From assembly GCF_048771995.1 (NCBI RefSeq), contig NC_133043.1:8822501-8886500 (forward strand): 64,000 bases of DNA, in the 5' to 3' direction. Shown in pieces: positions 34,001 to 44,991 of this stretch. The notes below the pieces were generated by a model, which saw nothing but the letters and a program-made list of their open reading frames with translations, made no database searches and was not told where the DNA came from. The DNA is from Taeniopygia guttata. Lineage: Eukaryota > Chordata > Aves > Passeriformes > Estrildidae. Each line of letters starts with the position of its first letter. Positions within the stretch are counted from its first letter, which is position 1. The position numbers and the translations under genes were made by a program.

Positions 34001-36295
34001 GGGATGAGGATTCATTTACTCTAATTTAAAGCTGCCAGGCTCTTGATTTGATATTTTTTTGTTAATTTCTAGCTCCATTGTAAGAGAACCTCATCCTGAT
34101 GCAACCTGCCACATTGGCAGTTCTAGATACCTGTGCCTCCTTGAGCAAGAGGAATGCAGCAAGCAGCATGACTTTGTTCCTCAATGGAATTTCTTCACCA
34201 GATGAACAGACTTTTCACTATAAGTCTGCATATTTAATTTTAACTGGCAGAGGCTGATGGTGGTTTTGTGCTGGGACGTCATGTTTGTCAGGAAAAAGTC
34301 TAATACAGAACTCATTTCCCACAAACCTCTGAAATCATCAGACAGTGTCAGCTTGAGATATTCCAATCCAGAATACATCAGCCTGAGCAGTCAGGGGTGC
34401 AAGATTTCCACTCATCAGGCTTTTACTGGGGGAGGCCATGAAAACTCATCCACTGGCAGCAAGTTGTCTGGTGACTGGGAATTGGGGTTTTTTGAGCAGA
34501 GCAAAACCATAAGTCAGTGTAACAGACCAAGAGGAGTGAGTCCTCTGATTCCAACAGGCATTGCAAACCTGAAAAAATAAAGCGTGAGATTCTTTGGCTG
34601 AAACTATTGCAGAAGAGGTGATGTAACTTCAAAGGACTTTTTTAACCTTACTTCTTGTGAAAAGTGATTTTTAACTTAGCTCTTTTGGTCTTTAATCAGA
34701 ATTCCCTGATAATCCTCTTTTTTTCCTCCTTGTTATCCTTTTCCCTTTCTGCTTCTCAGCCAACATTAAAAACCTTGTCTGTGGCAGCTGTGCTGGAGTT
34801 GTCAGCAAAAGCCTCACGTACCCTTTGGATGTGGTCAAAAAGCGACTGCAAGTGGGTGGCTTTGAGCACGCTCGGGCAGCCTTTGGGCAGGTGAGAAATG
34901 CTGGATTTTCCTGAGTATGGGCTAGTCCAGTGCACTGGAATGCAGCAACAATCCACCAGTGGTACCTGTTGAGTTCATGTTTGGGTTGGGAGCTCCCAGC
35001 GAGCAGTGGTCTCATTTAATAATGTGAATTTATACATTAACGTACTGGGTTTATTTTATGATAGGTCCCAGGAGGGACCTGTCCAATATACCTTTGCTCT
35101 GGCTTGTCATCCCTCTCCATCAACTGTGTCTTGGAGCTGGGGATGAGTCAGGCAGGCAAAGGGCTTTTGATTTACTTTACTTTTCTAGTTGCAGCTTGGT
35201 TTTTCTGATTCAGAACCAGATTACTAGCAGAGGATGACATTGGCTTTGTGCTGGGGTCACCTGGCTGTCAGGCTCCTCTTCTGCAATTAATATTTTGACA
35301 CAAGAAATAAGCACCAAGTGTTCAACATGTGTTTTATATATGAGAATAGCCTGAAATTCAAAACAAATTAAATACTCTGGTGTTCTTCAGCACCATTATT
35401 ACCGCCTTGAAATACACTTGAAGACAGGTATAGATCTTTCAAGGAACTTTCTCTTTTTTTTCCATGAAATGTGGAAATTTTCTATTTTCCTTAAAATTCC
35501 TTGCATCTGAGAAGGAAATCAGTCTGTACTCCAAGAAACTCTGGAATAGGATTTTGATGTCTCAGCCCATTGCATTGGATGCTTTTCCTCTTGCAGTAAG
35601 ATGCAGAATTTGCTCTTAGCATTGATGTGTCACAAGATGTTAAAACTGCACAGTGTAATGTGACAACATGCAGACAGCTAATTGGGAAACTTCTACATGC
35701 TGTCGCTGTGCTGCTTTCTGTCAGAAAACTCAACATTTTTTCCTTCTTAGACAGTGAAGGTAATAGAAAACAACAGCTGCACAATCCGAAATAATGACTT
35801 CACAAACCTGTGCCATAAATTTAAAAATCATGCTGTTGTTGCATGCAGAGGTTTTACAGCCATTCAGTGAATGATGTGCATAAACCATTGCTGATGCTGT
35901 ATGTCCACATTTTTTCTATCCTGCTCTCTCTAAATGGTCTCTGAAACTTTCAGTTAGTTATTATATTATCCAGAAAGGCATCTCCAGGCTGCATGTCAAG
36001 ATAATGTTTCTGTGGTATAGTTTGGGGATCTTTGTGGTTTTTTCCAGTTGTCCTGAAGTTTTCTTCTTTAACCTTGTCGCCATTCCTCTCTCAGGTACGG
36101 ACATATGGGGGTTTCCTGGACTGCATGACGCAGATCATGCGAGAGGAGGGCCCAGGTGGGTTTTTCAAAGGCCTCTCTCCCAGTTTGCTGAAGGCTGCCT
36201 TCTCCTCTGGCCTCATCTTCTTTTGGTATGAGCTGTTCTGCGGCCTCCTGTGTGCCCTGAAGAGCCCTGACAGCACGAAGAGGAAGGAAGGCTGA
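31021..36295 (+). CDS. SLC25A19: SLC25A19, mitochondrial thiamine pyrophosphate carrier (complete)
   Basis: Inner-membrane carrier that brings thiamine pyrophosphate into the mitochondrial matrix for pyruvate and 2-oxoglutarate dehydrogenases. Exons are 31021-31146, 31648-31803, 32478-32648, 33419-33602, 34760-34890 and 36095-36295, giving 322 residues (human 320). The start MVGYDP matches the human start and has a good context (G at -3 and +4). The three carrier signatures PxDxx[KR] appear as SPLDVLK (Pro33), HPVDTLR (Pro136) and YPLDVVK (Pro234). Each is followed by its partner motif: [20 protein letters not shown] and [10 protein letters not shown]. Segments such as [11 protein letters not shown] and [13 protein letters not shown] are nearly identical to human. 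All introns are GT-AG. The fourth coding intron carries copy 2 of the 82 bp repeat. Confidence 0.97.
32117..32140. repeat. Perfect 10 bp inverted repeat in SLC25A19 intron 2
   Basis: The arms gttttacaca and tgtgtaaaac are exact reverse complements separated by gcac. It could form a short hairpin in the transcript; no function is implied. Confidence 0.9.
34613..34694 (+). repeat. 82 bp perfect direct repeat, copy 2 (SLC25A19 intron 4)
   Basis: It is identical to 30,210-30,291. It ends 65 bp upstream of the fifth coding exon (34,760), so it lies close to the branch-point region of that acceptor. The flanking sequence shares nothing further with copy 1. Confidence 0.95.
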
Positions 36296-36615
36296 AAGGG
36301 ATGTGTGTGGCTGCCTGCTGTTTTCCTCAGGAGGGGAGACTGATAGCCTTGCTCTGTCAAGAGCATGTTGGAAATGTCAGAGCTCCCAGAGCTCCCCCAG
36401 CCTGTGGGGAATCACCTCCTGGGACCAAACAGAAGGAGAAGGCCACTGCAGTTCTGCTGGAGACACTGAACTGCTTGGCTGGGAGCCATTCAACAGAGCA
36501 CTTTCTGTCTCCTATCAGTGCACATTTAGTAGGGAGAGGGGGAAACAACAGACCATTCCCTAGCAATGCCTGTGCTCTGGAAAAGCAGCCAATAAAGTGG
36601 GTGAATCCCTGAGCT
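36296..36615 (+). other. SLC25A19: SLC25A19 3' untranslated region
   Basis: It is short, from the tga at 36,293-36,295 to an AATAAA at 36,591-36,596, giving cleavage near 36,615. No other feature was seen within it. Confidence 0.7.
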
Positions 36616-39600
36616 TGCCCTGGATCCCAGAGGGGGGATTCTGGCCCGGCCTAGTGCTGCTTAACCAAGCAAACACCACTTCCTAGCACTGCATCTGCAC
36701 AGCTTTATTCCTTTGCTCTGTGCCTGCTGGTTGCTCCAGATTCTTGTCTCAGTGTTGCACAGGTCTCTCTGTCCTGTTGGTGTGAAATCAGGTAAAGCCA
36801 CATTAGTGCACAGACCCTCAGTTTTCCTTTCCGTCGCTGCTTCTTGGTCACCACTTGCTAGCTGAGCATTCTCTGTCATCTTAAACACAGCATCGTCTCT
36901 GATCGTGCTGGGTCAGACTTGTTTTTCCTTTAACTCCAGTGAACTTGATTGTATGCTGAATTCCCTTTTCTCTTCCTGAGTGTCTGGCCATACATCTCTT
37001 AGGGATTTGCAGTGCCTCACTCACACTTTTTACAAGCAAACCTGCATATCGAGAGCCCCACTCTGAGGGGATTCAACGCACAAACTATATTTTTACTTCA
37101 GGGTGCTTTGCTTCAAAGCAGTGAGTAAACAAATGCTGTATAGAGTTAAGAAACTATTATTCTAAGCTGGAATAATGAAAGTCCTGTGGAAACTAGTAAT
37201 TTTTAAAAATCATTATTTATTTAATATCACCTCTGAATGTGTATAACAAGTATTTCTGTAGCAGCCTCAAAATACTTCAGAACCTGAGTCCTGCACTGGT
37301 GATAGCAGATGAAAATGTTTTGACAAGATTTGCTGAAGTGAAAGGAATGAACATCAAATGGGAATTGGCTGGCTGAGTTGCTGTTTCACATGGATGATTG
37401 AATTAGAGATGGAAAAGTGTTTTTCTGGAGTTTCAAAGGTTTTACACGTGGGTAAAAAAAACAATAAAACAACCTACCAACAACTCTGATTTACGTAACA
37501 GTGGAAAAGAGGAAAATTACTTTCTTCCTCCTCTTTTATGCTGTGTTTTTTCAAGCCTAGCAGGGTGTGGCTGCACTGGTGTGGAAGGTAGGGTTCCCAG
37601 CCCTGCCATACAAAAAGCATGTTAGTCATCTGCAAGGGGTGGATAAGGCAGAGCACTGCAGTTATTTGGAGGATGGTTTGATGGTTTTTAAACACAGAGC
37701 TTTCCCCAGCTCTTTTGCAGTATTCAGGGTGTTAATCCCAAATGGTCTGGCCAGATTCCAGCGTGACCAATTCCATTCCATTGACGCAACTTCTCCTGGC
37801 AATTTTGAGCATATCAGCATTGCTCACTTAGCCTGAGCTATTGTGAGAGGCTGTTTTTAACAAACAGCTGCTTCTCTGGTGGCTGAAGTATCTGGAGAAA
37901 TTCCTTGCAAGCCCAGGCTGAATAACTTTATGTCTGCTATGGGTTTGAGACCTTGGAATACAAAGTGGCCTGCAGGTGACTGAGCTGTGTAAAATTAAGT
38001 TCATTGAGCAGTGTCAGTGTCAGGCAGGAGGTCAATATGTGAGTTTTCTAAAGAGGAAGAGAGAGCTGCATATAGTCTAAGAATGGCCATTTTGTTTAGA
38101 GCAGAAAATGCAGGAAATACAGAGTTGCTCCTAGTGCCTCAATCCTATTGTCATTTTCCTGTGTTATTTAGGTTCTTCTGAGATTCCTCAATCTTCTTAA
38201 CAATGTTTAGCCTTTGTTTATTGTTCACTTGTTGTTCTTGGAAAGACATGATAAGGAGTAATGAACTCAGCCTCATGACATCCTTCTGAGGGAGAGAAGT
38301 GTCTCTTTTCAAACCCGACATAAATAGGTTGGCTTTGTTACTGTTTTGTTGCTGGTGAGAGGAATGCCGTCATGGTTAGCAGGGGCAGGCCAGAGCAGAA
38401 AATATTCAGTGCTGACCTAGGCTTCCGTAGGAAATGGGGACTCATCCATCCTGTCTAAACATGCAGGAATTGTTTTCCATTTTTTGTCAAAGAGCTGCTG
38501 TTAAACCACACAAAATAAGGCGAAACTGGCTGGGAACTCAGCAGCAGGAAAGAACAGGAAAACCTGTGCTCTGTTAAGATGTCATTCCTCGAGGGTGCTG
38601 TGGAGTTTGGGGTGATGCTGGTATGGGCAGCACTGGAGCATATGGAGCAGGTTTTCCTCTCTGGGGTTGTTTTTTCCTTCACTCTGCATTAACTGAGCTT
38701 GCCTCCACCCAACAGATGGCAAAGCTGGAGTTTAAGTTGTGCCTGTCTGGTCCAGGCTGTGGAAGAGACACTTGTCGCTGTTGAGGCAGGGATGGGAATA
38801 ATGAGACTCCATCTTCAGAAGGCAAAGAATGAACTTTATTAACAAGTAGTGTTCCTCTTTTATAACCAGGATCACTAAGGTGAAACATGGTCAGTCTCAA
38901 AGTGAAAACAGCACACGGTGGTAGAACATATCCAGAAACAACATGAACAGAAAGAGAGATAATAATTGTTTACATTCCTCCCAGACTTTTTCCCAGGCTT
39001 AGCCTGGCAGAAATTTTTCTCTTTTTCTCTCTGACTGAACTGAGAATATCCATAGACACTCCCTGGTCAGAGGCCTTTAGGCTGTGAGTCACAAATGTTA
39101 CAGGCCCATAAAGGCATCTGGGCTTCCAGTGAGAGGGAGAAAGATGTGACAACCTCAACAATATTAGGAGCTGCATCCAACAATCACTTCTTCATCTCTG
39201 ATCAGCAGCACCTGTCCCTCATAGATTTCTCATGTGCACTTTGCTGGGGAAAGCACTGTCAAGAGGAGTGTTGATTTCTCTGTGGGATTGAAGCTGAATG
39301 AAGCATTAGGAGGAAAGGTCTTATTTCTTAAGCTGCTCTGGTAAAACACATGCTGTTAGGAGCCAAGTCTCTTAGAATTAGAGGAGCAGGAGATGGGAGA
39401 GATCTGTGGACACCTTGTTCTCCCGGGTGCTGGGACAGATACACTCTTGGAAGCTGTGTGCTCCCGTTCAGTGTGAAGTGACACAACATGGCAAATGCCT
39501 CCCTGTGAGACTTGGCTGATTTTGGCCGTTGGGATTTCTTCCCAAGCTAATCCTGTCATCAGGGATTTGCCTGCAGTTCACCTCACAAGCTGCTCAGCAG

Positions 39601-40660
39601 TTGTGTTTGTTTTCTGCTAGTGCCTTTTACCATGAGAACGTCTAAAAGCTCCTTAGCAGGCAGAGGGTTGGTGAGTAGTTGTGCCCCAGCTGTTTGCAGC
39701 TCCACCATGGCACTGAGCTAGCTTCAGATGCACAAAATCTGCGAGGAACATGCTGGTTCCTGCAATGCTGGCTGGCTCACCAAGTTCCTAGGACAGTCCC
39801 ACTCTCAGGATACTCATCCAGAGCTGCACAGCATCCTTTTTGACTATAAATGAATGTTTATTCATTTATTATGTTCCAGTTGGGACTGGAATAGATAGTA
39901 TTTAATTCGGATTTAAGTTTCTCTTGTGATGTAGAAACTGTAACTGTGGCACTTTGCTGTGTTGACTGAGTGGATCTTTTGCAGCTGCTGTTTCATGAAA
40001 GCATCTGAGCACAACACGCACAGTGTGTGCATACCTTTAAGACAAGGTACATTAAATATTTTCTTATACAGTGGCTCGCTGCAGTTGATTTATTCCTTTC
40101 CTCTTCATGCTTGTGCTGGACCCCGCAGGAACATTGTGGCCCTCCTGCTGCCTGAAAAGAAGGATAATCAGGGCCCAGAGCATAGGGCAACAGGAGCCAT
40201 TTGGACTTTGTGTGCGCCCCTCAGCCGTAGGCAGAACTGTATCGTCTCTGTTGAGAACTGCACCAAAAGGCATCAGCCAAGAGGGATTTTTGCAGCCCAG
40301 TCCTACTGCTGTGTCCTAGAGGGGCTTTTGGAGCTGTGATTGTCAGTCCTGAGCCTCACACCTCCGGTGGCTGAGTTCAGGCTTTCTTTGTATCCAGCCA
40401 GGCCATGTAGTGCTACAGAAAATATTCCTAAGCTGTTCGTTCTGTGCTCCCTCAGCCAGTCCCTGGTTTCAGCAGCCTGCCTGCTCTGCGGTGAAGGCTT
40501 CTCCCCCTGCGGGGTCTTCCCTTATGAAATGGTTGAGATTTGAGAGAAAAAACGTGAAATGTGTTACATACCATACTCAGCTGTTGTTGCAGTGCGTTGG
40601 TTTAGTGCCTCTCCTCTTTCCTGACCTTTTTTCTACTCATTTTTTATACCATTCGGCTGC
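36616..40660. other. Intergenic region between SLC25A19 and MIF4GD
   Basis: Apart from the solo LTR at 38,779-39,182, nothing specific was recognised. An open frame at 39,959-40,339 (126 codons) has no recognisable domain and no clear splice partners. The MIF4GD CpG island begins at the right-hand edge. Confidence 0.65.
38779..39182 (-). mobile_element. Solo LTR, ERVL-like, antisense (fossil)
   Basis: On the minus strand the block opens TGTTGGATGCAGCTCC and closes GCCTCAACA, with matching TGTTG/CAACA ends and a length of 404 bp. It has a TATA box (ttataaaag, complement near 38,857-38,866) and AATAAA (complement of 38,835-38,840) in the correct LTR order. The flanking pentamers 38,774-38,778 and 39,183-39,187 are similar but not identical, as expected of an aged 5 bp target-site duplication. 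No internal retroviral region is present. The structure fits the songbird ERVL group and looks whole as an LTR. Confidence 0.75.
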
Positions 40661-40833
40661 AGTATGCCCTGACTCGGAGGGAAGGGCGGAATTCATGCCG
40701 TTGTCACCCGCAGAGCTCCGGGACAGCCCCGCGGGGGACCGGGGCAGAGGGGTGAGTGCTGCCCGCGATCCCCTGGTTGGGGGGAGTCGGAGAAGCAGCG
40801 GCCGTGCCCGGGAGGGTGCCGGGGGTGAAACCG

Positions 40834-40992
40834 GCCGTGCCCGGGAAGCCCAGGATTTCCCGAGGAGCAGCCGCCGTGCCCGGGAAGCCCAGGATTTCCC
40901 GAGGAGCGGCCGGCCGTGCCCGGGAAGCCCAGGATTTCCCGAGGAGCAGCCGGCCGTGCCCGGGAAGCCCAGGATTTCCCCAGGAGCAGCCC
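40834..40992. repeat. 39-40 bp minisatellite, four copies, in the CpG island
   Basis: The unit begins gccgtgcccgggaagcccag and includes gatttcccgaggagcag. Copies start at 40,834, 40,873, 40,913 and 40,953, and a degenerate partial copy begins at 40,993. Copies are nearly identical, implying recent expansion or homogenisation. Confidence 0.93.
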
Positions 40993-41143
40993 GCCGTGCC
41001 CCGGCGCTCGCAGGCGGTGGCGCTGCCGCCGCTCTCCCGCCCGGCCCAGCCCGGCCCGGCCCTCCCCCGGCTCGGCCGAGGAAATGACCTAAGAGGAAAC
41101 CTGGGCCGTGCCGGGAGGGAGCGGGGCTCGGGAGGTGCCGGCG

Positions 41144-41184
41144 ATGTCCCGGCGGCCGGAGGACACAGCGGGGGCGGCCGGCAG
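41144..41184 (+). other. MIF4GD: Candidate upstream ORF in a putative MIF4GD 5' exon
   Basis: The ATG at 41,144 has G at -3. If the donor at 41,185 joins the acceptor before 43,053, the frame ends four codons into the next exon at a tag, upstream of the true start. This would give a uORF of 17 codons. It depends wholly on which first exon is used. Confidence 0.3.
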
Positions 41185-41980
41185 GTCGGTGGGGCGGTGC
41201 CCGGCTCCCCCTGCCCTGTCCGGGGCAGCGCGGGGGCTGCTTTCCCCGGGATCCGCCTTTCCCCGGGATCCGCCTCTTTCTCCGTCCGGTGCCCCTTGGG
41301 CTTGTGCCAACCGCGGGGCTGGACACGGGAGGCGGGTCCGGTGGTCCAGCTGCCCCGGGCAAGAGGCGTCTCGATGCTGGGGTTCCACTTGCGGCTCGGC
41401 AGGGATGCGCTGGGGGTTCCGGGGACTGGTACAGCCCCTGCTGCAGACACTATGGGGTGGCAGAGGAGACTCTGCTCTTCTCCCTCTCCTTGCAGTGGCC
41501 AGGATTTGTCCAGCCCATGCTGCCAGGTGTGACCCTGCAGGTCACAGGTGCCCTGGCACCTGAGCTGGTGGATCACCGGCAGATTGAGGCTGCTGACCCC
41601 CGCCGTGTCAGCCCCCGGGACCGCTCGTCTAGCACGGGCCAGTGGCAGAGGAGCAGTCGGTACTCACAGGTGTCCCGTGTCACCCACTGCCACCAGCCCT
41701 TCCGATAAGGTGGTGCTGGCAGGAGGGTCTCTAGTGCAGGCGAGCCCTGGGCTGGCTCAGTGTTCGCACGCCGTGGTTTGCTCTGGCAGGGTTATTTGGC
41801 ACAGCAGTTCAAAGCAGCCGTGGCCATTCCAGGGAGCCGTGGGGCGGAAGCCCCGGGACAGGGGCCGGGCGGCGGCACAGACGCTGCCGGACGGGCTCGG
41901 CCGCTTCCCGCTGCGCTGCTTCGGGCGCTGCCTCTCGCCGGGGTCCTGCTGCGTGCAGATGCTGCTGGCGGGACACGGGG

Positions 41981-43052
41981 CTGCTGCTGATCTCGGGCTG
42001 CTCCACTGGCAGTGCAGCATGGCGTGAGTGCAGATGCAGAGAGAGGAGAGGTCGGCTAGGAAGGTGTTTGCCAACTAGTCATGGCACGGAGGGCACCCAA
42101 CTGCTTGTGAATCCCTCTGGGAAAGAAACCTCTGCCCCAGTCGCAGGGTAGGTGAGAGCTTTGGCTGTGAGAGCAGCGTCGGCAGGTGGTCACCCTCATG
42201 GGGTTGCTCTCTGCTCTGAGTTACTGTTATGCTCTATGTGAGGGGACTGCCCAGGGTACCTGTCCCATGCCCCTAAAGGCTCTTGGGCTTTGATCTGGGT
42301 AGGGACGTGTTTGCAGAGAGGGGTGAGTAATAGCCGAGGAATTTCGACGAGTTGGCAAAACTCATTTGGACGATTGCCTTCTCCTGTTTGTACTGCCGGT
42401 CTGGCCAGCCCTGCCTTTCCATCCATCAGATCCTGTGTGAATCAAAGCAAGTCCTTCCTCTCTGTGCCGTGCGTACCCTCTTGCTGTCTTCAACATATCA
42501 TGAAGCAGAAGAAAATCAATCTAGATACTCATTAGGAGCACTGTTAGTGCTACAGAGGGATGAGAGAGATGGGAGCTATTGCTCTTGGGGATTTGGCTGC
42601 TGAGTTTGCTGTGTCGTGCTAGGAGCTGAGGAAGCCTGGCTGTGGTGCAGTAGAGGTGCTCTGGTGAGTGTGAGTTGGATGCTTTTGTACTGGCTTTGAT
42701 TCTTCCCAGATTTTTATATGAAAGCTCCTGACTTGGTATTTAAAAGGCCCAAGGGAGCAGTGTGTGCATTCCTGTGATACAGCCACATATATTTTGAGTC
42801 TGCTTTGCCTGTAACATGTTTCTTATATCAGAAAAATATAAAGCCTCTGAAGTTCTGTGATCAGCTGGTAGGAGACAAGGCTTTGAAAGCTGTGAGAATG
42901 AGGATTTGCATAGATCTAGAGTTGGTGCCCTAATAAAAGAGGAATTTCCTTGTCAGGAAACAGCCTGTGCTTCAACTACCTGGAATGTGCCAGATGGGAA
43001 AGGGGTGAAAGCTTGCCTCTGTCCAACTAAGCTCTGTGTGCTCCTTCCCCAG
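41981..43052 (+). other. MIF4GD: MIF4GD 5'UTR intron
   Basis: It lies between the CpG island and the exon carrying the start codon. No repeat or coding segment was recognised. Confidence 0.5.
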
Positions 43053-43106
43053 GAACTGTGACTAGATCATCCATTGCCCTGACTCTTGCCCTTGGAAAAA
43101 CCAGTC

Positions 43107-44991
43107 ATGGGAGAAACAGGCAAAGAAGAATACAAAATACAGTCCTTCGATTCCGAGACCCAGAAGCTGCTGAAAACAGCCCTCAAAGGTCAGCAGGTTT
43201 TTATGAGCTCCTCTGCTATGCACAGCTTCTGCACCATTTAATGTGACTGTACTGGGCCCTGCACAGATCTTGGTTTCTTTCCAGGTGCCTCAAAGCAATC
43301 AGGGCCCAAAGAGGGCTAGGTCCTAACAGTATTCCTCTTCTCTGCAGACCCCAGTAATGTGGACCTGGAGAAAGTGGCCAATATTATAGTGGACCAGTCT
43401 CTCAAAGACTCTGTGTTCAGCAAGGAGGCTGGGCGCATCTGCTACACCATCATCCAGGTGAGAGCTCGTGTCTGGGCAGTGAAACACCTGGGCTGTTGTG
43501 TGGCTTGTCTCTGGGCTGGCCAGGAAGGGCTTTGCCCCAGTCACATGCCCACCTCTCCTGTCCTGCCGCTTGCCTCACGCAGTGGCAGCATCCAGAAGAG
43601 CAGTGGGCTAGCACAGGCAGCAAGTTGCAGCTTTTCTGCTTCTTTGGGAATCACAGAAGGGTATCTGTGTGGTACTGCATCCCCCAGCCCCTCTGGCACC
43701 CCTGTTCCCTCCATCCATCCTGTTTTTGTGGGCTTATAGGCAGAAAGCAAACAAGTTGGCCAGAGCATCTTCCGGAGGAGCCTGCTGAACCGGCTGCAGC
43801 AGGAGTACAAGGACAGGGAGGAGCTGCGCACGCGCTCGCTGCAGGCCTGGATCTGCTACGTCACCTTCATCTGCAACATCTTCGACTACCTGAGGGTAAG
43901 GAGCTGGAGCAGCCAGCTGCTGCTGCCTGGAGTGCCAGGAGGGCCTGGGCATTCCAGGATACCAGAGCAGGGGTGTTGGGTGGGTGTTGTAGAGCCCCAG
44001 GGCCATGGGGGCCAGAGCAGGCTTTTAGCACAAGGATGCTGACAGAGCTGGTGCTATCTACAGGCTTGGAGAGGCACAGGAAGTTTTCAGGAACAGTCAC
44101 AAAGTTTCAGCTTCCTAATTTTGTATCTGGTGTTTGAAGTCCCATGATTTGCCTGCTCCCAGCTGTTCCAGATTGGACTGGTTCAGTTGCTGTGGGGTTT
44201 GCTGATGGAGTTTGGCTTCAGGCCTTCGTGCAGTGTGTGAACTTTGAATTTCTGCTTGGAGTAGATGTAAAAATGATGCAAGTAGAGCTGCAGGCAGGAA
44301 AAATACTGTTGGAACAAATGTATTTCCCATGACTACCTGCTTACATTTAAAAATAGATGTCTTTTACATCATTTGTTCAGCTGCTCTGGTTCCTGGAGAC
44401 TCAAATGTCTGATCTCTGACGTAAATCCCACCAATACAGCACAATCCTGCTTCCTTCTCCTTCGGAGAGGAGCAAGGGAATAACTATTTAAAATAGCTGC
44501 AGAGGCTCTTCTGGCCCCAGGCTGACAATGCTCCGCTCTCCTTGCAGGTGAACAACATGCCCATGATGGCTCTGGTGAACCCCGTGTACGACTGCCTGTT
44601 CCGGCTGGCACAGCCCGACAGCCTGCAGAAGGAGGAGGAGGTGAGTGCAGGGAGAGCTGCTGATGTGCCTGTTGTCCTGCCAAGGACCTGTAAAAAGCAC
44701 AGCCCGGGGGGTGCAGAGAAGCCTCCACTGCTTTGTGCTCAGCATCTGCTCTTCCTTCTGAAGGTGGACTGCTTGGTCCTGCAGCTCCACCGCATCGGTG
44801 AGCAGCTGGAGAAGATGAATTCCCAGCGGATGGACGAGCTCTTCTCCCTGCTCCGAGATGGCTTCCTTCTGCAGGAGGGGCTCAGCTCCCTGTCCCAGCT
44901 CCTGCTGCTGGAGATCATCGAGTTCCGGGCTGCTGACTGGAAGATGACGGACGCTGCCCAGAAATATTATTACAGTGAAGTGACGGATTAA
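43107..44991 (+). CDS. MIF4GD: MIF4GD (SLIP1), MIF4G domain protein (complete)
   Basis: It binds the histone mRNA stem-loop binding protein SLBP and bridges it to the translation machinery, promoting translation of non-polyadenylated histone mRNA. Exons are 43107-43188, 43348-43457, 43740-43895, 44548-44640 and 44764-44991, giving 222 residues, the same as human. The start MGETGKEEYKIQSFD aligns with human MGEPSREEYKIQSFD. Upstream in-frame stops in the same exon exclude an N-terminal extension through it. The protein is one HEAT-type MIF4G domain with conserved blocks YVTFICNIFDYLRVNNMPM, LVNPVYDCLFRLAQPDSL and LLLLEIIEFRAADWK, ending YYYSEVTD. The last intron (44641-44763) is 123 bp and open in frame. 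The tail converges with MRPS7. Confidence 0.97.

Larger units (their letters stand above)
40660..41980 (+). promoter_or_regulatory. MIF4GD: CpG island, likely MIF4GD promoter and 5' noncoding exon(s)
   Basis: The sequence is strongly GC- and CpG-rich, with two candidate first-exon donors: gtgagt at 40,752 (strong) and gtcggt at 41,185 (weaker). Either could splice to the acceptor ending at 43,052 (ccttccccag), whose exon holds the start codon. Large overlapping open frames on both strands reflect the lack of AT-rich stop codons and match no protein I know. Confidence 0.6.

Noticed and set aside
39959-40339. 126-codon open frame between SLC25A19 and MIF4GD
   Set aside because: No similarity to any family I recognise and no canonical exon context.
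40834-40992. Regularly spaced repeats resembling a CRISPR array
   Set aside because: The units are contiguous with no unique spacers, in a vertebrate CpG island. This is a minisatellite.
40410-41576. Overlapping open frames of 225-290 codons on both strands
   Set aside because: They arise from GC-rich CpG-island sequence and the in-register minisatellite. The apparent peptide repeats follow the DNA repeat, and all frames are open for lack of AT-rich stops. No known domain was seen.
41548-42027. 159-codon open frame ending ...LLHWQCSMA near a gtgagt donor
   Set aside because: Considered as an alternative first coding exon of MIF4GD. The exon with the MIF4GD start has stops in the MIF4GD frame upstream of it, so it cannot supply an N-terminus, and the sequence matches nothing known.
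43053-43106. N-terminal extension of MIF4GD upstream of 43,107
   Set aside because: In-frame tga codons occur in this part of the exon, and the ATG at 43,107 matches the human start and length.
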